From assembly GCA_910586475.1 (NCBI GenBank), contig CAJUHM010000023.1:1-38067 (forward strand): a stretch of DNA of 38,067 nt, in the 5' to 3' direction. Shown here piece after piece: positions 1 through 11,356 of this stretch. The position numbers were made by a program, and so were the translations under genes. The DNA is from an uncultured Muribaculaceae bacterium. GTDB lineage: Bacteria; Bacteroidota; Bacteroidia; Bacteroidales; Muribaculaceae. How positions within the stretch are numbered: position 1 is the stretch's first letter; each line of letters opens with the position of its first letter. A model generated the notes under the pieces. It worked only from the letters and a program-made list of their open reading frames with translations. It had not been told where the DNA came from and made no database searches.

Positions 1-53
1 GACAAACTTAATCGTCAATTAGAGGTCGCATTAGCATAGGTGGTTATATAGAA

Positions 54-92
54 GCGGCGGCGCATCATCTACTATCAATGACACACCGCCGC
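54..92 (-). terminator. possible weak terminator of the ROK kinase gene
   Basis: GCGGCGG (54-60) and CCGCCGC (86-92) form a perfect 7-bp GC stem with a 25-nt loop, 31 nt downstream of the ROK stop codon on the minus strand. The downstream minus-strand sequence is TTCTATATAACC, which is not a clean T tract, so termination is uncertain. The remaining first 123 nt contain nothing else I can support. Confidence 0.3.
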
Positions 93-123
93 AAAATTCG
101 GTTTATTATCGTTCAGCCTCCTT

Positions 124-1137
124 TCAGGCCGTCGGAGCGTCGGAAGCAGCAACCGGTTCGGAGACAGTCACAGGCTTGGCTTCCCAGCCCAAAGCGCTTG
201 CACCGAGAACGGCGGCATCCGCTTCCTTGAGTTCACTGAGAATAACCTGCACCTTGCCTTTCCAGATCGAAAGCATATTCTTCTCCATCGACTCGCGGAT
301 CGGTCTGAGAATCAGATCGCCGGCCTTGGCCAGACCACCAAAGATCACGAAAGCCTCGGGCGAAGAGAACACCGTGAAATCAGCCAGAGCCTCGCCGAGG
401 ATCTGTCCTGTATAGTCAAAGACAGCTTTCGCGAGCTTGTCGCCGGCGATGGCAGCATCATAGACATCCTTCGATGTGATCTCATCGATCGGAAGATTAC
501 GCAGAAGCGAAGGCGTATCGCTCATTTCGAGATATTCGCGTGCGGTGCGTGCCACACCTGTCGCCGAGCAATAGGTCTCAAGACAGCCTGTGCGGCCACA
601 GCCACAGAGACGTCCGTTGTTGCGCTTTACAAGGACATGTCCGAGTTCGCCGGCAAAACCATCGTGACCATAGACGAGCTGACCGTTGACAACGATTCCG
701 CTGCCCACGCCAGTACCGAGAGTGATCATGATGAAATCCTTAAGACCGCGCGCCGCGCCATAAGTCATCTCACCGATAGCGGCAGCATTGGCGTCGTTGG
801 TGATTGCGACAGGAAGTTTCATCTTGTCCGACAGTAGCTGAGCGAAAGGAATCGGAGTGGGCCAGGGAAGATTGACACCATCTTCGATCTTTCCGGTGAA
901 ATAGTTGGCGTTGGGAGCTCCGACACCGATGCCATAGATTTTGTCCTGGGCGTCGATTGATGCAATCAGTCGGTTGAGTTCAAAACTGAGTTCATCGATA
1001 TAGTCATTGAAATTAGAATGCTTGCGAGTCTTGATCGAGTTGCTGGCAAGCACGACACCGCGGGCGTCCACGATGCCGAACACCGTGTTGGTTCCACCCA
1101 TGTCGATACCGATCACATAAGGTTTAGAGTTAATCAT
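124..1137 (-). CDS. ROK family sugar kinase (glucokinase-like)
   Basis: Cytoplasmic ATP-dependent hexose kinase of the ROK family, 337 residues, the usual ROK length. The N-terminal phosphate-binding loop DMGGTN sits at residues 12-17. The catalytic aspartate is D115 in TNDANAAA, and the second ATP motif LGTGVGSG is at 140-147. The ROK sugar-binding and zinc region follows: ELGH at 164-167, with C178, C180 and C185 in CGCGRTGC. These residues indicate an active, zinc-bound kinase. Family knowledge allows glucose, N-acetylglucosamine or N-acetylmannosamine as substrate, and sequence alone does not decide; glucokinase is the commonest role in Bacteroidales. The start ATG (1137) lies 33 nt downstream of a good -7 box. 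The last ~15 residues are a low-complexity V/A/P/S tail. The gene is transcribed divergently from the C11 protease gene. Confidence 0.9.
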   Translation of the reverse strand: MINSKPYVIGIDMGGTNTVFGIVDARGVVLASNSIKTRKHSNFNDYIDELSFELNRLIASIDAQDKIYGIGVGAPNANYFTGKIEDGVNLPWPTPIPFAQLLSDKMKLPVAITNDANAAAIGEMTYGAARGLKDFIMITLGTGVGSGIVVNGQLVYGHDGFAGELGHVLVKRNNGRLCGCGRTGCLETYCSATGVARTAREYLEMSDTPSLLRNLPIDEITSKDVYDAAIAGDKLAKAVFDYTGQILGEALADFTVFSSPEAFVIFGGLAKAGDLILRPIRESMEKNMLSIWKGKVQVILSELKEADAAVLGASALGWEAKPVTVSEPVAASDAPTA

Positions 1138-1170
1138 TGTAATATATTATGGTATTGTTAGATTTTTTCA

Positions 1171-1178
1171 CAAAGATA
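1171..1178 (-). promoter_or_regulatory. -7 box of the ROK kinase promoter
   Basis: On the minus strand this reads TATCTTTG, an exact match to the Bacteroidetes -7 consensus TAnnTTTG, 33 nt upstream of the ROK start codon. No convincing -33 TTG was seen at the usual spacing. Confidence 0.55.
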
Positions 1179-1302
1179 ATTAAAACAATTGAAACTCCTT
1201 GACGAAATCCGATTATTTCGCTTTTTTAACTTCGCTTCTCCGCTCCGACCGGCATTTGATGCGGTTTCCGGCCACGTTCGAACAACTTACGGCTTACAGA
1301 CG

Positions 1303-1334
1303 TTTGCTGTTACGCGCAATTTTGCTTAACTTTG
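1303..1334 (+). promoter_or_regulatory. Bacteroidetes-type promoter of the C11 protease gene
   Basis: TTTG (1303-1306) lies exactly 20 nt upstream of TAACTTTG (1327-1334), matching the -33/-7 Bacteroidetes sigma-factor promoter. Transcription would start near 1341, leaving a leader of about 75 nt before the ATG at 1416. This supports choosing that ATG, since any start at or before about 1334 would overlap the promoter. Confidence 0.7.
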
Positions 1335-1415
1335 CACGTCAGCGACAGGCGCGTCTTCAAACCGACCCTGTCGCCGGCAATCCTGTTTCAACTCTCCAAT
1401 GACTCAGATAGTTTT

Positions 1416-2546
1416 ATGTCAAACGTACAGATACGTCCGCTTTTAACCATACTGACCCTGTCGCTGCTCGTCTCCCTCACGGGCTGCGACGACAGTCCTG
1501 CGCAAGCCGACACAGCCAACCGTGCCGTGCTCGTCTACATGCTTGCGAACAACGACCTCGCGGACTATGCGGAATCGGATCTCGCCGAAATGAAACGCGC
1601 CGCCGGCGACATCGGCAACGGCCGCCTGCTGATCTATCTGCAGTCGAAGACCGACGTTCCGCGCCTGTTCGAGATCAGCACTTCAGACACCGACCTGACG
1701 CTTAAGACCTACGACACGACCGTCTCATCAGCCGATCCCCGACGTCTTAAGGAGGTTGTCGACGACGTCAGATCGATTGCCGACGCCGACTCCTACGGAA
1801 TCATCTTCTGGAGCCACTCGACCGGATGGCAGAGCGAGCCTCAGAGCACTCTCGACAACAGGATGAGCGTAACCCCGCTATCGTTCGGATACGACGCAGG
1901 CGCGACGGCCGGCCGGATGAAAATCACCTCTATGGCAAAAGCCCTCGAGGGCAACCGCTTCGACTTCATCTATTTCGACTGCTGCCACATGGCGACCGTC
2001 GAAGTAGCCTACGAACTGCGCCATCTGACTCCATTCATAGCCGCCTCCCCGACCGAACTCGGCGTCGACGGAATGCCCTATGACCTCAACCTCCGCTGTT
2101 TCTTCGCTCCGAAAGCCAATCTTTCGCAGGCCATACGAAACACATTCAGCACATATCCGCTGACCTACACCTACGGCTGCTCGATCTCACTCATTTCGAC
2201 CGAGGGACTCGACCGCCTTGCTTACGTCAGCCGAATGGCAATGAAATACGCTCCGCCTCTGTCCTACACCCCGGTCAGATACTTCCGCAAAGGAGTGCTC
2301 GACACAGGAATCTTCGACATGGCCCACTACTTCCGCGCCATGACCGAGGACGACCCGCCACTCGCACGCGAGTGGGAAGTGGCATTCCGCAACACAGTGA
2401 CAGAAAGCCACTCCACCTCAAGCGTTTTCATGCTTCCGGCCGACAACTTCAACGGACTCGGATGTCACATCCTGTCCGACTCCTATCCTTCGTCGGCCCT
2501 CGGCTACGACGAACTCGCGTGGTATCGCGATGTTGTAGCCCGTTAA
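1416..2546 (+). CDS. C11 (clostripain) family cysteine protease, lipoprotein
   Basis: Secreted lipoprotein peptidase of 376 residues. The ATG at 1416 is chosen because it gives a clean lipoprotein signal (hydrophobic residues 8-20, lipobox LTGC with C24 as the lipidated residue) and lies behind a good promoter; an upstream TTG-initiated reading would put 28 hydrophilic residues before the signal. The C11 catalytic pair is visible: H134 in FWSHSTGW and C190 in FDCCHMATVEVAYEL, matching the family pattern around FDaClMat-EvAyEl. An adjacent extra cysteine (C189) precedes the presumed nucleophile. C11 enzymes typically cleave after Arg or Lys and are common in Bacteroidales. It is likely co-transcribed with the MscS gene 49 nt downstream. 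Substrate is unknown. Confidence 0.85.
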   Translation: MSNVQIRPLLTILTLSLLVSLTGCDDSPAQADTANRAVLVYMLANNDLADYAESDLAEMKRAAGDIGNGRLLIYLQSKTDVPRLFEISTSDTDLTLKTYDTTVSSADPRRLKEVVDDVRSIADADSYGIIFWSHSTGWQSEPQSTLDNRMSVTPLSFGYDAGATAGRMKITSMAKALEGNRFDFIYFDCCHMATVEVAYELRHLTPFIAASPTELGVDGMPYDLNLRCFFAPKANLSQAIRNTFSTYPLTYTYGCSISLISTEGLDRLAYVSRMAMKYAPPLSYTPVRYFRKGVLDTGIFDMAHYFRAMTEDDPPLAREWEVAFRNTVTESHSTSSVFMLPADNFNGLGCHILSDSYPSSALGYDELAWYRDVVAR

Positions 2547-2595
2547 AGGCAACTTCATTTCAAACCACCCAGCCCTCTCCTCCGATCCACAAAAA

Positions 2596-3693
2596 ATGAT
2601 ATTCTCACAGATACCACTGCCCGGACTCTCCGAAACCCCGGCCGACACAGTGGCCCGCGACAAAGAAGAAGCCATCGGAATGCTAAAGGCAATCTCCTTT
2701 GACGATCTGATCAGCCGCATCGCAACGACACTTGTCGATTTCGCGATCCATCTCGCAATCGCAATCCTCGTGTTCTATGCCGGCAAATACATCATCAAGA
2801 AACTCTACACCGTCACAGCCAACATTCTCCTGCGGCGCCGCGTCGACAAATCGCTGACAACATTCGTCCTGTCGCTTGTCAACATGGTCCTCTACTTCAT
2901 TCTGGTCGTCACGGTCATCGGAATTCTCGGAATCAACACAACCTCATTCATCGCGATCTTCGCCTCGGCAGGTGTCGCGATCGGTATGGCTCTGAGCGGA
3001 ACGCTCCAGAACTTTGCCGGAGGCGTGCTGATACTGCTCCTGAAACCATATAAAGTCGGCGACTACATCGAAGCCCAAGGCTATGCCGGAATCGTCAAGG
3101 AGATCCAGATATTCTCGACAATCATCACCACGCCCGACAACAAATCGATCATCGTGCCCAACGGCCCCCTATCGACCGGCTCGATCAACAACTGGAGCCG
3201 CGAGGAATACCGGCGTATCGACTGGACCGTAGGCATCTCCTATGGCGACGATGTCGAACGGGCCCGTCAGGTGCTTCTCGACATTCTCAGCGCCGACTCG
3301 AGAGTGCTCAGCAGCGCGCCCGCGCTAACCGACGAAGAGAGAAAAGACGCCGAAACTGCAGCCGAGACGGCAGCGACCGCCGAAACAGGCCGCAGATCAT
3401 GGTTCAGCCGGATTTTCCACCACAGCAAGAAACGAATCGACCCGGCGGCTATCGAGATGCCTTCGATCGACATCACACAGCTTGCTCCGAAAATCGACCA
3501 CACTCCAAAGGTGTTTCTTGCCGAACTTGCCGACTCGAGTGTGAACCTTTCTGTGCGTGCATGGGTTAGATCCGCTGACTACTGGGGTGTCTACTTCGAC
3601 GTAAACGAACGCATCTACACCACTCTGCCGTCATTCGGAATCAACTTCCCCTTCCCGCAGGTCGACGTCCATTTCGATCCGCCGAAAGCCTGA
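2596..3693 (+). CDS. MscS-family mechanosensitive ion channel with an inserted C-terminal segment
   Basis: Inner-membrane channel that opens under hypo-osmotic tension, 365 residues. Three transmembrane helices are visible at about 47-70, 87-111 and 114-150. The last has the glycine/alanine-rich MscS pore pattern (ASAGVAIGMALSG, 123-135) followed by LQNFAGGVLILLLKPYKVGDYI. The beta domain carries VPNGPLSTGSINNWS (188-202) and the C-terminal alpha/beta domain ends in FPFPQVDVHF. Between DSRVLSS (234-240) and PKVFLAELADSS (304-315), where E. coli MscS has only a few residues, there is an insertion of about 60 residues. It is acidic and alanine-rich, then basic (GRRSWFSRIFHHSKKR, 265-280). The ATG at 2596 is 49 nt after the protease gene, and no separate promoter was found. 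Confidence 0.9.
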   Translation: MIFSQIPLPGLSETPADTVARDKEEAIGMLKAISFDDLISRIATTLVDFAIHLAIAILVFYAGKYIIKKLYTVTANILLRRRVDKSLTTFVLSLVNMVLYFILVVTVIGILGINTTSFIAIFASAGVAIGMALSGTLQNFAGGVLILLLKPYKVGDYIEAQGYAGIVKEIQIFSTIITTPDNKSIIVPNGPLSTGSINNWSREEYRRIDWTVGISYGDDVERARQVLLDILSADSRVLSSAPALTDEERKDAETAAETAATAETGRRSWFSRIFHHSKKRIDPAAIEMPSIDITQLAPKIDHTPKVFLAELADSSVNLSVRAWVRSADYWGVYFDVNERIYTTLPSFGINFPFPQVDVHFDPPKA

Positions 3694-3759
3694 CCCGCAC
3701 ACAGAGTCCTGGCGGTCAAAAAATTCTATCACAATAAAGACTTATTCACACATATTCAC

Positions 3760-3767
3760 TATCTTTG
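3760..3767 (+). promoter_or_regulatory. -7 box of the secA promoter
   Basis: TATCTTTG matches TAnnTTTG exactly in the 152-nt gap between the MscS and secA genes, 78 nt before the secA ATG. A clear -33 element was not identified. Confidence 0.5.
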
Positions 3768-3845
3768 CAATAAGTTTAATGTCAGGCGTCCGCCACTGAC
3801 TCTACGTAATTCTGATTAATAAAAAACGTAAGAACCTAAACATAA

Positions 3846-7232
<3,387 letters not shown>

Positions 7233-7263
7233 TATCTAACCGAATCGTCGATCCAAAAAATTC

Positions 7264-8202
7264 ATGAATCAAGCAATGAACAGGAAAACAGTAATAGCCA
7301 TATGCAGTGTTCTGGTTCTTCTGCTGGCCGGCATCATCACCTTCAGCGTCATACAGACCAATTCGCTGCGTCAGGAAGTTGCCGAAGCGCAGGCTCAGAA
7401 CGAACAGCTCCAGATCACCAACGACCAGTTGCAACTCTCAAACGAGCTGACTGCCATCAACTCCGAATTTGCCCAATATGAAAATCAGGCCGTCGAAATC
7501 GCCAACGACACAATTCTGGCAAAATACACGGCCGCAAAGGCAAAAGTCGACCAGCTGATGAACGAGCTCAAACAGCAGAAAGCCAGCTCTCGCGCCGAAC
7601 TCGAAGCCAAAAGTCATAAAATCAAAGAGCTTCAGGGCGAGATCTCAACCCTGAGAGGTCTGCTGAAACACTACATCGCCCAGGTCGACTCGCTCAGCAA
7701 GGAAAACACCGGACTGAAGGCTGAAAACGCCGAAATCCGCACCGTCAACGAATCGCTGTCGACCCAGGTCCAGGAAGTGCATCAGAAGAACGAAGCCCTC
7801 AGCCAGCGAATGACTCTGGCAGAGAAGCTTAATGTGACCGGCGTCTCCCTCCAGGCTCTGAACGGCAAAGGCAAGAACGAAAAAAACGTCACCAAAGCAA
7901 AACAGCTTAAAGTGACATTCACCATTCCTCAGAACAATTCGACTCCGGTCGGTCCGAAGACTATCTACATGCGTCTGACAGGACCGGAAGGATCTCTGCT
8001 CGGAAATGCTGGATCATTCCCGTTCGAAGGCGCATCCGTCGCATGCACGGCTAAACGCACAATCGAATATGCCGGCGACGAGATCCCGGGCATCACAATG
8101 TACTGGGATGTCAACACGACCCTCAACCCCGGCGACTACACCGTCGAACTCTTCGCCGACAACTATCGCCTGACCTCCAGACGTTTCACACTCAAGAAAT
8201 AA
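7264..8202 (+). CDS. membrane-anchored periplasmic coiled-coil protein of unknown function
   Basis: 312 residues; I do not recognise a named family. One N-terminal transmembrane anchor (about 9-29), preceded by a short basic stretch, predicts a short cytoplasmic tail and a periplasmic body. Residues of about 32-195 form a long heptad-rich coiled coil (repeated Q/N/E/L blocks such as LQITNDQLQLSNEL). The C-terminal ~100 residues look like a beta-sandwich domain (LKVTFTIPQN through YTVELFADNYRLTSRRFTLKK). It lies 31 nt after secA and directly before a strong terminator, so it is probably the last gene of the secA transcription unit. An in-frame ATG four codons later is an alternative start. The layout suggests a structural or scaffolding role at the inner membrane, which is inference. 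Confidence 0.75.
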   Translation: MNQAMNRKTVIAICSVLVLLLAGIITFSVIQTNSLRQEVAEAQAQNEQLQITNDQLQLSNELTAINSEFAQYENQAVEIANDTILAKYTAAKAKVDQLMNELKQQKASSRAELEAKSHKIKELQGEISTLRGLLKHYIAQVDSLSKENTGLKAENAEIRTVNESLSTQVQEVHQKNEALSQRMTLAEKLNVTGVSLQALNGKGKNEKNVTKAKQLKVTFTIPQNNSTPVGPKTIYMRLTGPEGSLLGNAGSFPFEGASVACTAKRTIEYAGDEIPGITMYWDVNTTLNPGDYTVELFADNYRLTSRRFTLKK

Positions 8203-8212
8203 TCCAAACCCA

Positions 8213-8263
8213 CAGAAGCCCTGTGGTCATCTCAAACCCCGACCACAGGGCTTCTGTTTTTTT
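8213..8263 (+). terminator. strong intrinsic terminator
   Basis: CAGAAGCCCTGTGGTC (8213-8228) and GACCACAGGGCTTCTG (8241-8256) form a perfect 16-bp stem with a 12-nt loop, followed by seven T residues (8257-8263). It ends the secA/coiled-coil unit and shows that the MgtC gene must start downstream of it. Confidence 0.93.
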
Positions 8264-8279
8264 ACTCCCCGCTTCCGCC

Positions 8280-8996
8280 ATGCTCTCTTACCTCTTCGAC
8301 ACCATCAACTCGGTTGAAGTCAACGGACTCAACTCAATCTATAAGCTCCTCCTAAGTCTGGTGCTCGGATGCTGTGTGGGGCTTGAGCGAAAACGCAAAG
8401 GACAGATCGCCGGACTCCGGACCTTCGCCCTCATCTCGATGGGTGCGACACTCGCGATGATCCTGTCGATCTATGTGCCGCAGGAATATCTCGGACTGAA
8501 AAACGGCGACCCCGGACGTATCGCGGCCCAGGTCATCACCGGTATCGGATTTCTCGGTGCCGGCGCAATCATTCAGAGCAAAGGCTCTGTCCGCGGTCTG
8601 ACAACAGCCGCCAGCATCTGGATCGTGGCCACGATCGGAATGGCTGTCGGAGTCGGTCTCTACTGGCTGTCAGTCGTCGCGACACTCCTCATCATCCTCG
8701 TCCTTGCAGGACTGGAGGGACTCGAACGCCACATCCACCTCGGGGGCGAATCGAGAATCATACGCATCCGTGTCGACGGAATCGTAACCGACATCCACCC
8801 CTACAAAAATGAATTGCGACGCCACAACGTCAACCTCGTCAACACCTACGTCGACTATAACTTCGCCCAGCAGACGACGAGCCTCAACCTCGTCGTACTC
8901 GCAAGGGAAACAGCCGACTTCATAGACCTCTTCTCAGGCCTGCGCCATCTCTACCCGACTGCATCAATCTCGATCGCAAAAGAACTGACAATCTGA
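8280..8996 (+). CDS. MgtC/SapB family membrane protein
   Basis: 238 residues from the ATG at 8280; an earlier in-frame start at 8223 would lie inside the terminator and is rejected. The MgtC signature is clear: GCCVGLERKRKGQIAGLRT in the second helix, then ALISMGATLAMIL, GFLGAGAII and RGLTTAASIWIVATIGMAVG. About five transmembrane helices fall in the first ~150 residues, followed by a soluble ACT-like C-terminal domain (about 155-238). MgtC proteins in pathogens affect F-type ATPase activity, Mg2+ limitation and intracellular survival; in commensals the role is unclear. No clear promoter was identified between the terminator and the ATG (17 nt), and the gene leads into the antiporter gene 80 nt later. 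Confidence 0.9.
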   Translation: MLSYLFDTINSVEVNGLNSIYKLLLSLVLGCCVGLERKRKGQIAGLRTFALISMGATLAMILSIYVPQEYLGLKNGDPGRIAAQVITGIGFLGAGAIIQSKGSVRGLTTAASIWIVATIGMAVGVGLYWLSVVATLLIILVLAGLEGLERHIHLGGESRIIRIRVDGIVTDIHPYKNELRRHNVNLVNTYVDYNFAQQTTSLNLVVLARETADFIDLFSGLRHLYPTASISIAKELTI

Positions 8997-9076
8997 TCCG
9001 GTGTAGTTTTTGAGCGGCCGCCACGCAGTTGCCAGGCAACGGCTCCCACAAACTCCTTTTTTCAACATCCGGCCAC

Positions 9077-11335
9077 ATGATATTCTCCACCCTACTGCTG
9101 ACAGCCACCGCATCATCTCCCGAAGTCCAGATCGAAGGTCTCATCTCCGACCTGGCTTTTCTGCTCATACTCGCCGCTCTGACAACTCTATTCTTCAAAT
9201 GGATCAGACAGCCGGTCGTTTTGGGATATATCGTAGCCGGATTTCTCGCAAGCCCCAATTTCACCTATCTCCCATCCGTCACGACTGAAGAAAACATCGA
9301 ATTCTGGGCTCAGATGGGCATCGTCATACTCCTCTTCTCGCTCGGACTTGAATTCAGCTTCAAGAAACTGCTCAATGCCGGAGGTTCTGCCGTTGTCACC
9401 GCGCTTATAATAATGTTCGGAATGATGATTTCCGGATTTGCGATAGGCCACGCACTCGGATTCACCAACATCAACAGTCTCTTTCTCGGAGGAATGCTCT
9501 CGATGTCATCGACAACGATTATCATCAAGGCCTTCAACGACCTCCGACTGACCCACAAAAAATTCGCCTCGCTCGTCTTCGCCGTGCTCATCGTCGAAGA
9601 CCTCTTTGCCGTCGTGATGATGGTCGTCCTCTCCTCGATTGCGGTCAACAACTCCGTGGCCGGAGGCGAAATGCTTCTGAATATAACGAAACTCATTTTC
9701 TTCCTCGTCATCTGGTTTGCTGTCGGCGTGTTCATTCTCCCGTCGCTGCTCAACCGCAACCGGCGGTTCCTCAACTCGGAGACACTTCTGATCGTCTCGA
9801 TGGGGCTCTGCCTGGGCATGGCCGTCTTCTCCGTCTACTGCGGATTCTCGCTCGCGCTGGGAGCTTTCGTCATGGGATCCATTCTGGCCGGGACAAGCTT
9901 CGCCGAAAAAATAGAACATGTCACCGCTCCCGTCAAAGACCTCTTCGGATCGATTTTCTTCATCTCGGTCGGAATGATGGTCAACCCGCAAGTCATCAGC
10001 CAATACTGGGCTCCGATACTGATTCTCTCGGCTGTTGTGGTTGTCGGAATGATCATTTTCGGCACGACAGGAATGCTCGCAACAGGCCAGACGCTAAAAG
10101 TCGCGATCCAGTCGGGATTCTCACTGACACAGATCGGCGAGTTCGCCTTCATCATCGCCACACTCGGCCTGCAGCTCGGAGTGCTCGACCCGTCGATCTA
10201 CCCCATTGTCGTGGCGGTCTCTGTACTGACAACATTCACGACACCCTACTTCATACGAATGGCCGATCCGGCCTATCGCTTCGTAGCCCGCCACCTTCCG
10301 GCAAAACTCCATTTCCTCATCGACCGGTATTCCGACAGCGCAACCGGCGAAAGCGAGACCGGACAGCTATGGCGGTCGGTGCTCTCCCGCTATGCCTGGC
10401 GCATACTTCTCTACTCATCCGTCCTTATTGCGATCACCCTCGTGTCGCGCGGATGGATTTTCCCGATTCTGGACAAAATATTCCCCGACTGGGGACGTCT
10501 GCTGTGCGTGCTCCTAACCTTCTTCCTGATGGCCCCATTCCTGATAGCGCTCTCCTATCCGGCATCGAAAAAAACCGAGCGGGAGCGTCTCATTGCTGCC
10601 AACGCCCGCTTCGATCTTCCACTGATAATCATGACATTCGCGAGACTCATCATCTCGCTCGGACTGGTGGTCTACATGCTTAAGCTCTTCTATTCATGGA
10701 GTGTGGCCGCCTCGACAGGACTCGCCATCTTCCTGCTCCTGATCTTGATGGTCTCGAAAAGAGTCCGCCGCCGGATGAGATCGATCGAAGAGAAATTTCT
10801 CAACAACCTCAACGAACGTGAACTTCGCCGATCCGGAAAAAACAACAATGTAATAGCCGATCTCCACCTTGCGTTCATGACCGTCACCCACGCCTGCCCC
10901 GTCGTAGGCCGGCGTCTCGCTGACTCCGAATTACGCACCCGCTACGGCGTCAACATCGCATCAATCCAGCGAGGCGGTCGGCTGCTTCCCGTGCCCGACG
11001 GATCGACACGGCTCTTCCCGGGCGATGTGCTCGGAGTCATAGGAACCGACGACGAGATCCAGACTCTCATTCCCATAATCGAAGCACCCGAAGACAACTC
11101 CGACGACACCCTCTCCACCTCTGACTTCAGAATGACTTCGATCCATCTGTCCGAAAGTTCCCCGCTCGTCGGGAAAACCGTCGGAGAGTCCCAGCTGTCA
11201 ACCCGCCACAAAGCGCTACTCGTCAGCATCATGCGCAATGGAGAATATCTCACACCCGATGCAGACACCCTGTTTGCATCCGACGACACGATCTGGCTCG
11301 TCGGATGCCCCGAAAAGCTCGCCGCTTTAAAATAA
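9077..11335 (+). CDS. CPA2-type cation:proton antiporter (KefB-like) with two TrkA_C domains
   Basis: 752 residues from the ATG at 9077; the 48 nt before it encode a hydrophilic, unconvincing extension from a TTG. Residues of about 15-375 form a Na+/H+ exchanger domain with around 12 helices, including GYIVAGFLASP, LLFSLGLEFSFKKLL and SMSSTTIIIKAFNDL, typical of the KefB/KefC group. A further helical block (about 425-560) precedes two C-terminal RCK_C/TrkA_C-like domains. The first contains CPVVGRRLADSEL with LFPGDVLGVIGTDDEI; the second contains SPLVGKTVGESQL with DDTIWLVGCPEKL. The NAD-binding RCK_N (TrkA_N) domain usual in KefB appears absent. Probable role is K+ or Na+/H+ exchange at the inner membrane, gated by a ligand of the TrkA_C pair. 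The epimerase gene follows after 21 nt. Confidence 0.88.
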   Translation: MIFSTLLLTATASSPEVQIEGLISDLAFLLILAALTTLFFKWIRQPVVLGYIVAGFLASPNFTYLPSVTTEENIEFWAQMGIVILLFSLGLEFSFKKLLNAGGSAVVTALIIMFGMMISGFAIGHALGFTNINSLFLGGMLSMSSTTIIIKAFNDLRLTHKKFASLVFAVLIVEDLFAVVMMVVLSSIAVNNSVAGGEMLLNITKLIFFLVIWFAVGVFILPSLLNRNRRFLNSETLLIVSMGLCLGMAVFSVYCGFSLALGAFVMGSILAGTSFAEKIEHVTAPVKDLFGSIFFISVGMMVNPQVISQYWAPILILSAVVVVGMIIFGTTGMLATGQTLKVAIQSGFSLTQIGEFAFIIATLGLQLGVLDPSIYPIVVAVSVLTTFTTPYFIRMADPAYRFVARHLPAKLHFLIDRYSDSATGESETGQLWRSVLSRYAWRILLYSSVLIAITLVSRGWIFPILDKIFPDWGRLLCVLLTFFLMAPFLIALSYPASKKTERERLIAANARFDLPLIIMTFARLIISLGLVVYMLKLFYSWSVAASTGLAIFLLLILMVSKRVRRRMRSIEEKFLNNLNERELRRSGKNNNVIADLHLAFMTVTHACPVVGRRLADSELRTRYGVNIASIQRGGRLLPVPDGSTRLFPGDVLGVIGTDDEIQTLIPIIEAPEDNSDDTLSTSDFRMTSIHLSESSPLVGKTVGESQLSTRHKALLVSIMRNGEYLTPDADTLFASDDTIWLVGCPEKLAALK

Positions 11336-11356
11336 CCTCAACACACTTCCGACCCG

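Noticed and set aside
1332..1415. A TTG start giving a longer C11 protease
   Set aside because: It overlaps the -7 promoter box and puts hydrophilic residues before a clean lipoprotein signal.
8223..8279. An upstream start for the MgtC gene
   Set aside because: It lies inside a strong terminator hairpin; the ATG at 8280 starts the conserved protein.
9028..9040. Palindrome GTTGCCAGGCAAC considered as a terminator or operator
   Set aside because: No loop or T tract, and it stands alone between two co-oriented genes; no function can be supported.
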